64,000 bases of DNA from Pyrrhosoma nymphula (GCA_963573305.1 OY754335.1:11881501-11945500); one strand, 5' to 3'; counted from the first letter of the stretch, positions 47,190 to 58,948 are shown. The notes: a model not told the origin generated them from the letters alone. Program-made: numbers and translations.

Positions 47190-48800
47190 CGGAGAGTACG
47201 AATTTCGTATTGGTACAGGTATACATGCCTACAAGTAGTCATAGGGAAGAAGAGGTGGATGGGGTACATGTGCAGCTAGAGGAGATAATTTGAGCAGTCC
47301 CGGGAAAAAAAACCTGATAGTAATGGGCGATTTTACTGCAGTGGTGGGGGAAGAAATAGGTGGACATGAAGTGGGAGTGAAAGAACTAGGAACGAGAAAT
47401 TACGGCGGTGAGAAAGCAGTTGAAGTTTATAGAAGAAATAAATTAGTAGCGACAAAAACTTGGTTTAAACATCGCCTTAGGCGAAGGTACGCATGGAAAA
47501 TTTTGGGAAACACAGGGTGATATCAAATTGATTACATCATGACGTTCAGAAACAGTGTCAAAAATTCACGAAGCTATCCGGGGGCGGATGCGGACTCAGA
47601 TCACAATTTAGTCATGAATGAAATGTGATGTTAGATTTTAAAAGGCTTTGTTTAAGTCTGAGGGTAAAGAGGTGGAATATGGAATCATTGAAAGGGAAGA
47701 AAAGGAGCAATGGGTCACAGAAAAAATGATTAGGATAATAGAGGAGAGAAGAAAGTGGCAGAACTTAAGCATTGAACTTAGCAGGAGGAGGTATAAGGAA
47801 CGAAATAATAAACTTCGGTGAGTAACTAATCGGTAAAAGGAAAATTGGTGAAAAGAGTAATGCAAGGAATTGGAAAAGCTTAAGTAATAAGGGGAAGTGG
47901 GTGAGCTATGCGCTTAAGTGAAATTGTTATCCGGTGGTAAGAGAGAGTAAACGATACCAAAGGTTAGGGACAAAACTCGTAGGATATTTTCGAACAAGAT
48001 GATATTCAAAATAGGCGGAGGGAATACGTAGAAGGAGCTATATGTCAGTCGTAATAGACCTGCAAACCTGGATATAGAGAATGAGAGAACTATAGATAAG
48101 GATAATCTGGGACCAGAGGTACTCGACTGCTAAATAGTGAAGGCATCACGAGAGATGAAGGCATGAAAAGCTGTGGGAGTAGATAACACACCTTCATAGT
48201 TGCTAAGGAAGATATGTAATAAGTGGAAACGATCTATTTTCGTACTCATTCGTAGGGTCTATGAAAATGTAGTATTGCCCGAGGACTTTGTGAAAACAGT
48301 CCTGATTCGAAGAAGAAGAAAGCGTCTGAATGCGAGAATCATTGAAAAATTAGTTTAATTTCGCATGTGGCAGACGTTTTACTTAGAATAATCAATATAA
48401 GGTTGAAAAACAGAGGAAATTACTACTTGGGTGATGACCTGTTCGAGTTTCAAAAGGAAAGGGCCACCAGATACACAATTGCGGTAATGAGGACACTTAT
48501 AATAGAGAGAAACATAGAGTATAATGAGGATGTTTTTGCATGTTTGTGGATTTCGAAAAGGCGTTTGGCAGACTAAACTGGGAGAAACTAATGCAGGTAC
48601 TGGGGAGAATAGGATTAGATTGGCGTGATAGTTGACTCATCAGAAATTTATATGTGGGTCAGAGGGCTCAGGTGAGGGTAGCTGAAGGTGGACTAAGATG
48701 AGCAGTTATAGGTCACGGGGTGTGGCAAGGGTGCCCTTTGTCGCTTTTGCTTTAACGTTTATGCCGAGGAGATGGCAAGACAAGCATGGAAAGAGATGAA
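47190..48800 (+). pseudogene. decayed LINE, same family as 10200-13310
   Basis: Starts inside the endonuclease with STNFVLVQVYMPTSSHREEE, then PGKKNLIVMGDFTAVVGEE (47305-47361; Asp kept, the motif's Asn changed to Thr), NKLVATKTWFKHRLRRRYAW, QIDYIM and SDHNLVM. The reverse transcriptase follows in many frames: NRGNYYLGDDLFEFQKERAT (48367 onward), FVDFEKAFGR-like sequence near 48545 and a GCPLSLL...YAEEMAR stretch near 48735-48790. It stops before FADD. Compared with the 10200-13310 copy it has far more stops and indels, so it is older. Confidence 0.8.
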
Positions 48801-48809
48801 TTGGTTTCT

Positions 48810-50145
48810 TTCGGGTTTCTCCCGCGTTGAGTACAACCCTGCTGGTGTAAAAATCTGGAGGATTTTCTGTGACTTTCAATGGAACCCACCTTTAACCAGT
48901 AGATTACTTTAATCAATGAGTAGATGTTTCATAAACTCTATACACAGTGATTATATCTAGAGCACATTCAGGGTTTGTTCCTGTTTCAAGGGCGATTAAT
49001 ATGCCTTTTGATAATGCTAATTGATGTAAATATGTATGTTATTTAAAGTAGCAGCTGCAGTCCCTTGTCATGACTTTCAAATATTGGACTCCATGTGCTT
49101 CAGTCGGTCGAAAAAATTTCCATCTATTATTATGGAGGATTTATTCTTTTAGTGTGCAAGGGGTGAGACCGGCCTTTTTGTATGCAATAGTGAAGTGGAT
49201 TTATAATATGTTTTCCATAGGGTGCTCTTGTGATGATGTTCAATTGAGATAAATGTTTCCATCATGAACTCAATTGTTGAGAAATATGGAGAATAGACAC
49301 CGGCTTATGAAAGTGACCGAAAACATAGAAAAAAATATTATAAACTCCGCAAAATCATAAATCTAGGCAGAAGTTGCTGCTTTTAAAAAGGTAATTTAAG
49401 AAAGGGAGAGTAAAGTGTTTTGGAAGACCCTTAGGGCATTTAATGATGGCGCCTATTAGCACTAATGTATAAACTAGATATTTACGCGATATATTTTCAT
49501 ATAGGAACGAAAAATTAAGTTAGACCTAAAGTTTTCAAGAATATGTTTTCTACTATATCTCTTAGGTACTAGGGCTACGCATGAGAGATGTAGAAGTATA
49601 TTTGTTAGCTCATGAAAACCGGTTGCCACATCGATTTTCTGCAATTCCTTGAATCTTGTACACTTTATCATCGGAAGTGTTTTTTTTAGAATATAGCTAA
49701 TTTTAGATCAAATGAAAGAGATTGTGTTTACGCCTCCGATGCTGATATATAGTTAGCTTGTGATGACGGTAAAGCACCAATTGTTTATTATGGAAAATTA
49801 AATTCCAGTCAACATGAATGGAAATGGAATCTGATTGCTCCTAATTAGGGTATTTTAAAGGGAAATGTAATGTATTCGTACTAAATTAATGACACATTGG
49901 AATATATTTAGAACAATTTGCGTAGATTCCTTCAGTCTAACCGAATATAATCAGGGAGTGGCCTCAAGTTTACTGTTCAAAATTGGAAGGATTTATTTAA
50001 AAACTAGGTAGGTCCTTATATTTGTCATATTTATGTTTATAATATGAGAGTTATTATAAGACACTGTCTCCGGCTGAACTCTGAGGAACTCCTTCATTTA
50101 AATAATAAAAAGCACTTGGCTATTATTCCACACTTTATTTTAAAG
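48810..50145. other. unassigned DNA, possible pol remnant
   Basis: Near 49727-49830 the plus strand reads ASDADI, a stop, LACDDGKAPIVYYGKLNSSQ and HEWK, reminiscent of the RNase H start of Ty3/gypsy-type pol (SDAS...PIxYxSRKLNxxE). Short and with stops; suggestive only. Confidence 0.3.
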
Positions 50146-50147
50146 AA

Positions 50148-50720
50148 CATGACCCGGGTTTCAGCATCTCATGCCATCATCAGGTACAAACAGTTGGGTT
50201 GGTTACACTTTATAGGTATCCGTGGGTGGAAGGGGGGATATGAAAACAAGGGGGATGGGGAGCATAAGAGTAACGGACAAGGCTGTTTGTGAAGGGGGGT
50301 GGACTTGGGATTTCTTGCGTCCGAAAACTAAAAACAACAAAAGGAAGGGGGGAGGGGTGAAGAAATAGACCCCCAAAAAGGTTTTAAAGCATGAGGAAAT
50401 TAAGGTTGAGAGTCGTGGAGGGATGGAGGTGTGACATAAAGGAAAGGTGACTGGGAGGGGAACATATGGTCATTACAAAGTTTATTGGGGCAACTCAAAA
50501 TTTCAAACTGCTCTAAGAAGTCCATTTTACGCCCCTTGTTTGTCAATACAATGTAAAATCCGTGGTTCAAAATCATACCAATGGTATTCGTCACATAAAG
50601 TTTTGGCTATTCCAGAGGATTCGTCATTATTTAAAAAAATCGTCTATGTTCTTTCATTCTAATGTTAAAATTTCTCCCAGTTTGTTCAATATATTTATTG
50701 GTATTAATATTACAGGTATC
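50148..50720 (-). pseudogene. Penelope-like element fragment 3 (GIY-YIG)
   Basis: Minus-strand pieces: NKYIEQTGRNFNIRMKEH at about 50657-50700 (YIGQTGR...R...KEH in the family; here the Gly is Glu), DESSGIAKTLCDEYHWYDFE with PRILHCIDK near 50540-50610, and GRKMDFLEQFEI with SQSPFL from the 64-codon frame 50400-50594. The last is the C-terminal LEQFEI motif of these elements. A frameshift separates the parts. A hammerhead-like motif follows at 50151-50183. No reverse transcriptase remains. Confidence 0.7.
50151..50183 (-). ncRNA. hammerhead ribozyme-like motif H2
   Basis: On the minus strand: CTGATGA, stem II GGCAT / ATGCT (5 bp with one G-U, loop GAG), GAAAC, then CCGGGTC. Stem III ACCC / GGGT leaves C, giving GUC. 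The stem III halves meet without a loop, so a dimeric fold may be needed. Stem I pairs poorly. Confidence 0.5.
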
Positions 50721-50785
50721 AGGTCATTCGCCATAATATTACATAACGGTCATAATATTACAGGTATCAGGTCATTCGCCTCCCT
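50705..50785. repeat. 48 bp tandem duplication
   Basis: ATATTACAGGTATCAGGTCA followed by TTCGCC occurs twice, 48 bp apart. It abuts the upstream end of PLE fragment 3. Confidence 0.8.
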
Positions 50786-50937
50786 TAGACCTTAAAAAAG
50801 ACTAAACAATATCAATGGAGAGGATAGTTATAAACTCCCTTATACCTGAAAGAGACTTCTTCGAAATTAAGTTTTTACTTCTCAAAATCATCAACTGCTG
50901 GAATTGTTTATTCATTTTTTTAAAGACCTTTGTTGTT

Positions 50938-51055
50938 CTTAAAAGCCCGACTAAGCCGGCAGCATAGCACGGCGAAACTGTTGCCTAATACTAAATAATT
51001 AATCTCAGAACCAAAAGCCTGAATACCATAAACAATGAGCTGCGAAAACTACAAA
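50938..51055 (+). mobile_element. half copy of the 40385 palindromic element
   Basis: TTCTTAAAAGCCCGACTAAG, CCGGCAGCATAGCACGGCGA, AACTGTTGCC, AACCAAAAGCCTGAATACCA and AGCTGCGAAAACTACAAAAA match the right half and tail of 40385-40598. The left arm is absent. Its tail joins a LINE fragment directly. Confidence 0.75.
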
Positions 51056-51057
51056 AA

Positions 51058-51290
51058 ATGTTATGAAGAAATACAGCTTGAAAGTCAATGTAAAGAAAAC
51101 GAACTTAATAATTTGAGTAACTCGTTAAAACATTTGGCTATGTGGGCAGTATAATCACTAGTGATGGTAAAAGCAAGGAAGATATTGGTGAGCAGAATGA
51201 CACGCACATATGACATTACTCTAGAAGAATCTATTACCTGCTAGAAATAGATGCTAAAGAAAAAAAGACTTGGATGACAGAACATACTTT
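51058..51290 (+). pseudogene. LINE fragment (RT thumb region)
   Basis: MKKYSLKVNVKKTN, then in another frame FGYVGSIITSDGKSKEDIGE and LLEIDAKEKKTWM. These correspond to the NxxKTExM and FxYLGSxITxDGxSxEDIxxR blocks just after FADD in RTE/I-like LINEs. Heavily decayed; sequence to about 51480 is probably its continuation. Confidence 0.6.
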
Positions 51291-51479
51291 CATGTGGCAG
51301 TAAAACTTGAACGAAAACAGTAGCAGAACTAAAGAGATGGGAAAAAATGGAAATCTCGTGTTATTGATGAAAAACGAAAATCAAATAGGCTTAGGCTTCA
51401 CCGATGAAGGTATCCTACAAAGCTTTGCGCTGAAGAGGAACAAAGTTAATTGACAACTTTTCGAAGTGGAAAAGAATCA

Positions 51480-52216
51480 CTAAAAGGAAAGAAACAATTT
51501 CTTTTTTTACCTAAGTCCAGCGTGGGTACAGATGTCGAACATAATCGTACATTGCCGATACGTATCGCAAACACATCCTGTGAAATCTTTTCCATCTCTT
51601 TCATTTCAATGCGTATATAGTGAATTCCACTTTACTCATGATTGGTGAAGAATGATGGTCGTCATAAGTAAGTCTAATGTAGGAATAAACGGTAAGCTGA
51701 TAAGAGGGTGGAGTGAACAGCTGCTGCAAACCCATCTTTCGTTCGAGTACTGCCGATTATGAAGAACTTCGCGCGTGTATCTCCATGAACCACTCATTAT
51801 ACGGGGAATAAAAAAGACTTAATTCGATATTCGAACGTATACCGTGGAAATGTTTATGAAAAAATTAATTTCTTAAACCAATTGTGGCAATGAAGTCCAC
51901 CAAAATTCGGCAACACTGTTTATCAGGTCAAGATCGACTAATCTAACTGCATAACTTATTTCCAAATACTTTTCTGTCCCCAGATTAATTACCCACACAC
52001 CCTTCATAAGTACCTTTGAGATAAGTAAATGCGGTGCTCATCAATAAAACCGCCATTTCATATTTCATTTTAACTCATTTGTTGCGCTCTAATTTTCCTG
52101 CTATGCTAATCATATATGGGTATCGCGAGAGAGAGGAAATGTTTGTCTGAATTACATTCACTTCATTCATTACATTCATGAAGTTGATATTTCAAAAAGA
52201 CAGAAATCAAACTGAT
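51480..52216. other. unassigned DNA
   Basis: Nothing recognised. Confidence 0.4.
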
Positions 52217-52224
52217 CTTATTAA

Positions 52225-52753
52225 GGACGTTCGGTGGTTTTGCTCAACTTAAAGGAATTCTACGAAACTTGCTGAAAGCATTAACTATGTTTTCCTAAAG
52301 CTACCTGAATTTTTTCAAAATTATTTACCGCAGATTTCTGAGGATATTTGATGTGGAAGTGGGCATGAAATTGCATCGGTTCTTATGGGAACGTGAGGTG
52401 CGACTAGCTTTATTCATCGAAAAGAACGTTTGCCAGTTAAGAATAAGAAAAACAAAAATAATTTAAATCATCAATAGAATAATGTATGAAAATCATTTTA
52501 TATGCTTTATTTTTATAATTTTGGTGTTTCTTATTCTTAACTAGATAAAGGTTCTTTTTGATGAATTAAGCTACTCGTACCTTGTGTTCCCATAAGAACC
52601 CATGTAATTTTTTGTCTACTTCTCGATGAAATATCTGAAGTAATCTGCGGTAAATAATTCTGAACAAAATCAGGTAGATTTAAGATAACATAAGTAATGC
52701 TTCCAGAAAGTTTCGTCGAATTCTCTTAAGTTAAGTGAAACCATCGAACCTCC
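52225..52753. mobile_element. TTAA-flanked foldback element, 529 bp
   Basis: Bounded by TTAA at 52221-52224 and 52754-52757. The two halves are inverted copies of each other over about 250 bp: left GGACGTTCGGTGGTTTTGCT, right (other strand) GGAGGTTCGATGGTTTCACT, with shared inner phrases such as AATTATTTACCGCAGATT and GGTTCTTATGGGAAC. The first bases resemble those of the MITEs at 96 and 30191, but the interior differs. The transcript would fold into one long hairpin. Confidence 0.85.
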
Positions 52754-52757
52754 TTAA

Positions 52758-54294
52758 CATCGACCATGCAAGTATTCTGATTGTCTTACAAGGAAGCCGA
52801 CTTATTCTTAGCGTGAATTGTAGTGGTGTTTTTATACAAAAAATGTTTTAGTACGATGTGAAGCATTCTTATTACATCATAGTGAACAATAGCTTATTCA
52901 TTAAAATGAGTAAGAATATTTGTTTCCCCTCGTCGATATGCATATACTTCATCGAGATAAGATCGAAGCTCTGGAAAATGGAGTAGGTATTCTTGGTGCT
53001 AAGGCAACGTAGCCTACTACAAAATTTTGGGTTCCCCTGATTGCAATAGAAAACTGAATCACCTTTTCAGTCACTTACCTATTAGGAACCTTTCAGTAAT
53101 TCACCTATTCTAATGGCAGTCGGTACATTCATTCTCGCATCCATACAGATATTTGAATTTCCGCCTACAAATTTGCGTATTCAATGCGATGCATCCATTA
53201 GTCTCCCTCCATGTTCACTGGTATTATCTTTACTTTTACTCTGGACCCTCTAAAACAGTCCTTAAACGAGTTCTGAGATCGTAGGTGTCTTATTCAGTAT
53301 GCCGAGCGAGCAAATTAACATGGTATCATCCCACCCTCTCCAATCATATCAGTTTCCCTATTAATCATCCTTTTCGTTCTATACCCTTTCGTGTCATTTC
53401 TGATGGAGTAGATTGTCCCTCCACAATTTCCCACAGCAATCGCTGATCAATCAGAGTATGCATATCTCTCAATGAAAGGCGTAGGGTTGATTTTTCGAAG
53501 ACATGGGTCTTTTGTTCTGTCAGAATTTCTAGTTAAAAAAAACTCTGCTGAAACCTTTTGCGTGATTTTTTATCAGAATATGGAATAGACAGATATTAGT
53601 TTCCTCATTAAACACCCTTTCATGAGTACAATTAGTGTTGAAGCTAACTTGTGTCCTACCTTTAGATAATTCTCCTATGCCTACTCTCAGTTAAGGTCAG
53701 ATGTATCCTATGCAACGTGTGCATGATGAAAAATAAACTTTTATTCAATCTCCGAGTGCACCGAATATCTTTCGCTCGTAAACAATTCAGTTATTTAGGA
53801 ATTAATGTTTCACAATGTGTGGTTGAAAATTTTATCGGTGGAATAAATTCGATGTGATAGGCTCTTTCATTGATTATGCTCACGTCAAATACGGAAGATT
53901 GACAGATGAATTTAACTAAAACTCCTTCTAAAAAGTTCATGAAAAACTCTTAGCTAAAAGCTCTCAGGTAACGTGAAGACCACGCCATCTAACATTTTAA
54001 GAAAATCGGACTGCATAAAACATGGTCATAGACTTTTTAAGAGTATAGAATAGGTGAATATTATTAGTCTCCCCATTAAACACCCTATTCATTATGAAAC
54101 CTATCGGTTAAAAACTTATGTAGATTCAGTCCCTCCACCATTTCGTATGCTTAATTGCAATCAATATCTTCTATTGAAAATTAAATCGGTTAAGAGTCGT
54201 ACCAAAGGCATGGGTGTTGATTGCTGTCAGAAATTCAGGTTATATTCTGGAAGGAGCTTGCAAATTTCGTTGCTCAATCGAAATAAATATAGGT
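52758..54294. other. unassigned DNA
   Basis: No recognised element; an 80-codon frame at 54054-54296 is unassigned. Confidence 0.4.
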
Positions 54295-54920
54295 AAAAAA
54301 GGTACGCATATATACATATATATAATTTTTACGTATATTTGAATTTATATGTTTTTATGTATTGTATCTGTGTATGTATATATACACACACACACACGAA
54401 TGCATAACGCGCAGGGGGGGGGGATGAATAAATAAGAAAGCATCGGAAGAGGCTCGCAGGGGGGAAAGGCATCTCGGGGTCTGGGAATGTTTTTGAAGAG
54501 ATCCTTCTGCTGCCCTGCCGGATGTATCCGCTCCATTCTTTATTTTAAAAGGGAGGTCGCGGAGGAGTAGAAGGTGGGATATGGATAGGTGGATATGGAG
54601 AAATAATAGGGAGGGGATAGGAATAATGACAGGGGATGGTGGTTTGTTGAGTGAAACTAGCAGGAGGCTGGAAAGTATTGGAGGCGTAAGTGTAATGGTA
54701 TCTGTTGAGAGTGCTATTCATAGATTACAAACCTGAAATGTCATATGTGATGACTTCAGGTTCACTGAAATAAATTTAGCTAAAGAGTGAAATGATATGG
54801 ATAAAGGATTCAGGTTGGACACTGATGAGTGTAGAAATGAGACAGTGCTGTCCATTATCGCGAGTACGCCTTCATGCATGTAACTCGTTATTGAATAAGA
54901 TGGAGTGGATTTCAGAAAAT
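54295..54920 (+). repeat. left arm of a large inverted repeat
   Basis: 626 bp that is almost identical, in reverse complement, to 55601-56225. It starts in AAAAAAGGTACGC, includes AT-rich (TA)n/(AC)n DNA, a G9 run near 54412, and a GAGGTCGCGGAGGAGTAG stretch, and ends ..GGATTTCAGAAAAT. No recognisable domain inside. Confidence 0.9.
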
Positions 54921-55600
54921 TGCATAAAACGAACCTTAAACGACAGAACTCTTCACAACACAGTATTTGGGAAGTTTCAATGTTCCTACGTGGCCTTAGA
55001 GGTTGAATGCTCTCAACATGAGAACCACGTGTTGCTCTTAAAATACGAAAAAAATGGTCATTTCTTGCCACACACGAATGAACTGGTTTTCATTTATTGA
55101 ATTCGCACCGTGAACATCTTGATGCCTGCGACACTTTGAATAGAGGTTCTATGCTGTGTATTTTAAGTTTTAAATCTTCCACTAACCAGTGATTTAGGGA
55201 AAGTGTCGTTGAAGTTATTATTCAATTAAATCAATCCTTTTTAACAGAACTCTTGCATGTAACGATGAACTTTTACGCTAATCAAGAAAATTTATAAGTT
55301 TGCAGAGAAGTAAGAATGTCGGGAAAAGCTTTAGAAGAAAGGATAAGTGAATAGTTTCGTGTGGGGCAAGATTTTGAATGGCTTTGAAAGGTATTTGTTT
55401 CAGACACGGGGAAGGGACTACACATTAGGCAATTGAGAAGTAGATTTTGAGCTGGGTAGATTGCATGGTAGGGAGGCAAAAGATAGGAAAGAGGATTGCA
55501 GTAAGAAAGTAAGAAGAGACAGGACTGTGGCATGGAGCAGGTTGTATGAGGCAATTGGATGTTGAATGCAGCATTAGAAAATGGTAACTCAAATGGTATT
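54921..55600. other. spacer of the large inverted repeat
   Basis: 680 bp of unique sequence. Frames 54792-55100 plus (102 codons) and 55282-55554 minus (90 codons) reach into it but show no known domain. Confidence 0.6.
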
Positions 55601-56225
55601 ATTTTCTGAAATCCAATCCATCTTATTCAATAACAAGTTACATGCATGAAGGCGTACTCGCGATAATGGACAGCACTGTCTCATTTCTACACTCATCAGT
55701 GTCCAACCTGAATCCTTTATCCATATCATTTCACTCTTTAGCTAAATTTATTTCAGTGAACCTGAAGTCATCACATATGACATTTCAGGTTTGTAATCTA
55801 TGAATAGCACTCTCAACAGATACCATTACACTTACGCCTCCAATACTTTCCAGCCTCCTGCTAGTTTCACTCAACAAACCACCATCCCCTGTCATTATTC
55901 CTATCCCCTCCCTATTATTTCTCCATATCCACCTATCCATATCCCACCTTCTACTCCTCCGCGACCTCCCTTTTAAAATAAAGAATGGAGCGGATACATC
56001 CGGCAGGGCAGCAGAAGGATCTCTTCAAAAACATTCCCAGACCCCGAGATGCCTTTCCCCCTGCGAGCCTCTTCCGATGCTTTCTTATTTATTCATCCCC
56101 CCCCTGCGCGTTATGCATTCGTGTGTGTGTGTGTATATATACATACACATAGATACAATACATAAAAACATATAAATTCAAATATACGTAAAAATTATAT
56201 ATATGTATATATGCGTACCTTTTTT
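55601..56225 (-). repeat. right arm of a large inverted repeat
   Basis: Reverse complement of 54295-54920. Few differences were seen by eye: for instance ACTCGTTATT against ACTTGTTATT, GGAGTGG against GGATTGG, and small changes in the (AC)n tract. The outer edge abuts GTTTTCTGTCACCACATCGG and a (TA)n run at 56279-56301. Confidence 0.9.
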
Positions 56226-58470
56226 GTGTTTTCTGTCACCACATCGGCCAACCTCCTGGCCATTAATATACATCATCAGTATATATATATATATATATAT
56301 AGGAAGTGAGTAATCTTATAAGTAAGTTTATAAATATAAAGTAAGGAACCTTTTATACATATATATATAATATGCCAAGAGGGTGGCTATGTATATGCAT
56401 ATATACACATACACAAAATACATTTTTTCCCTTTCTCTGATTTTCCTATCCCGTTTCCATGTCTCCAGTGGGATTCGGATGCTTCCCGCGGGAATCGAGA
56501 TATATCATATCGATCCATCACGCGCCGGCGGCGGCGGCGCCGGCCCTACGGTAAAGGAGGCAAACATTCGCCCGGGCGATATTCCGGGGAGGCCTTAGTA
56601 TCTACGCATGGTTGGAACGGGGGGTGAGGGACTCTCGGAGGATCTTGTCCAAGGCGATACTCGGTGGCTTCCGAACGAGTTTCCTGGAAGAATTTGCGCA
56701 AGGATGACCGATACATTTTATACCCCTCGAATAGGCTTTCTGTGAAAGATATGTCGATTGTCACGGCCATCTTCCCTGGGTATGGTATAAACCTGAATAT
56801 TGACGCCGACTTCGTAGTTATGTAACGATACATATATTGGTCAAAAAGTAAATGTTATATAAAAATAAATTATGAAACTTGCCTTCAAAATATTTAATTA
56901 ATACGAGAGAAGATAAACCGAATGAATAATATCAATGAAACGAGTTTAACACAATCGGCCAATTCTATCTTTGTATTACTTTTTTAATATCACATATTGA
57001 GTCTAGTCTCACTTGGGTATTTTTTAGTCTTAATTATGTAGCAGTAGCTGAATTGAGGAGACACTATAAGTAATCTTTCATCATTTATAGTTTAACTGAC
57101 ATTAAAAACAATGATGAAACTAGCCAAGAAAGTTTAGCGAACGGATATCAAATGATCTATATCAAACAAGATAATTAAGTCTACTAAACATTCATTTGAG
57201 GTAATAATGATGATTTATGCTTGTCCAGAGTAAATTTGACAAAAATATCAAACATCACAAAAAAAAACATTTTTATTTCAGGAATTCCGTTACGCAGAAT
57301 TACGTAAATTTCATTTTTGTTATTCCCTTATCACTGATAAACCAAAATGTCATCTCTCTGATTACGTCTACAAAAAGACCCTTCTCCGCAAACAATTCTT
57401 TCTCGCTGATTGAACTTAAAATCATATTGCCTCAAGGGCGAAAACGGATGAATCAGAAGAAGAGGCGTATTTATGTCCTTTATATGTGTCATTTCCGCGA
57501 ATAAAGAAGCGACAAAATTCCCAGAAACTTAAATGGTTATAAAATAAGGCGTTTTTCATCTTTTTTTTCGGGTTTAAGGAAAATAAATTGCCTATGGTGG
57601 GAATTGCCTATGGTGGGAAAAAATTATTATTTTAATTGGTATGGTGCTGCGGTCGAATCCTCGTGCTGGAAACAGTATCTCAATTTTGCCTATCAATAAC
57701 CAAGGAACTTCTTCTTTGAGAGCAGTATTTTTAATCGACATAGGTTAAATTTAGGATTTTCCATTTGCATTGACAAACGTAACTTGTTCACTGGCAACTT
57801 ATTGGTATTAAATATTGACTTCAGTTTTCAAATATTCGCACCAACCTCTAAGAAACTACTCTTAATAGGCGTAAATTCTGAGTAGTTGGTGTAAAAGTTT
57901 GAGAAATAAAATTTATCATCAATGACTAACCACCTCGTCTCCTCAAAAGAAAGCAAGTCAGTGTCTTCTGGCCACTGTTCCGTCTTAGAGTTCGGTCCCT
58001 CTTCGACGGGATCACTACGTATAAATGTTCATCAACAAGGTCTTTTTGCATTACCCAATATAGATTTTCTACCAATACCATTATCCCGTGGTTGCTTTGT
58101 ATGTACTCTTTGACTATTGCGTAGAAGCGGAGACATCATCATTAGTCATCCAACTTTTAAGTTGATCAACTGCAGTCCTTCAGTCTTTCCGATCCCATAC
58201 CATCTCCTGTGCTTGCTTCAGTAAAGCCACTCATCATTTTTCTCACTAGATTTACTGTGATGACCAAGATTTTAGTACTTCGTGTTATTTTTATAATTAC
58301 ACTGTCAAAACGATTGCCTTGGTTGTGTTGAAATATTATGTAAAAAGTGAATTAGCGGTGAATTAGCCCGCGGCTAATTGCAGCATATTTTAGTTTCTAA
58401 GCTCTCCATTTGGTACCCTATGTTTTTAATGCCTGTGTCTCCAGGTATTCATTTTTCATGATAGGAGGGA
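56226..58470. other. unassigned DNA with a CpG-rich patch
   Basis: Contains a (TA)n tract at 56279-56301, a CpG-rich patch at 56518-56600 (CGCGCCGGCGGCGGCGGCGC) and a 17 bp tandem duplication AATTGCCTATGGTGGGA at 57587-57618. The 95-codon minus frame 56546-56833 crosses the CpG patch; I do not recognise it and it could be an exon or chance. The 95-codon plus frame 57217-57504 is likewise unassigned. Confidence 0.4.
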
Positions 58471-58539
58471 GTATTTCCGATATCCGGATCAATTATCCAC
58501 CGGACGCTTCAGTAGCTGTGTGACATCGAAAAGAGTTTG

Positions 58540-58948
58540 ACGTTTGACTAAAGATATAAAAGAAATTTTAGGAAAATTTAAGAACAAGGAACCGGTTCCT
58601 GAAGCACCTATACCAGTAATATGCCATGTTTGCTGGTTGCATAAAAATTGCAGGTCAAAAAGTGTGTGCCAGTGATGTAAAAATAATGTATGTAGGAGGC
58701 ATTGTCGCCAAGAGACAACATGTATGAGATGGGAAGATGAACAGGGCCTAGATATGAACTAAGATGATTAACAATGAACATTTAGTGTCAAACAATTAAA
58801 GATGTAACTGTAACAACTTAAACATCCTTTTTTATTAGTTAATTATCTTGCCCTTAAATATAGGAATGCAATTTATTTTTGCGGTAAAATTGCCGCGGCG
58901 CGCCCACTCGTGGGAGTGAATTTGGCGCGCCCACCAAAGGAGGGTTAA
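58540..58948 (+). pseudogene. piggyBac-like transposase C-terminus and 3' end
   Basis: The plus strand (58571-58761) reads GKFKNKEPVPEAPIPVICHV, CWLHKNCRSKSVCQ, a TGA, CKNNVCRRHCRQETTC. This cysteine/histidine pattern (CxxC...CxxC...CxxHC) is the zinc-binding tail of piggyBac-family transposases, which binds the element ends. Downstream, GGCGCGCCCAC is repeated (58897-58907, 58924-58934) and the element ends CCACCAAAGGAGGG before TTAA (58945-58948), the expected piggyBac target. On the other strand the terminus starts CCCTCC. The catalytic core and left end were not found. Confidence 0.65.

Noticed and set aside
49727..49830. LTR-retrotransposon RNase H
   Set aside because: One short motif with a stop; no flanking pol blocks and no LTRs seen.
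56233..56279. Hammerhead motif next to the large inverted repeat
   Set aside because: CTGATGA and a GGCCA/TGGCC hairpin are present, but the stem is far from CTGATGA and GAAAC is replaced by GATGTG.
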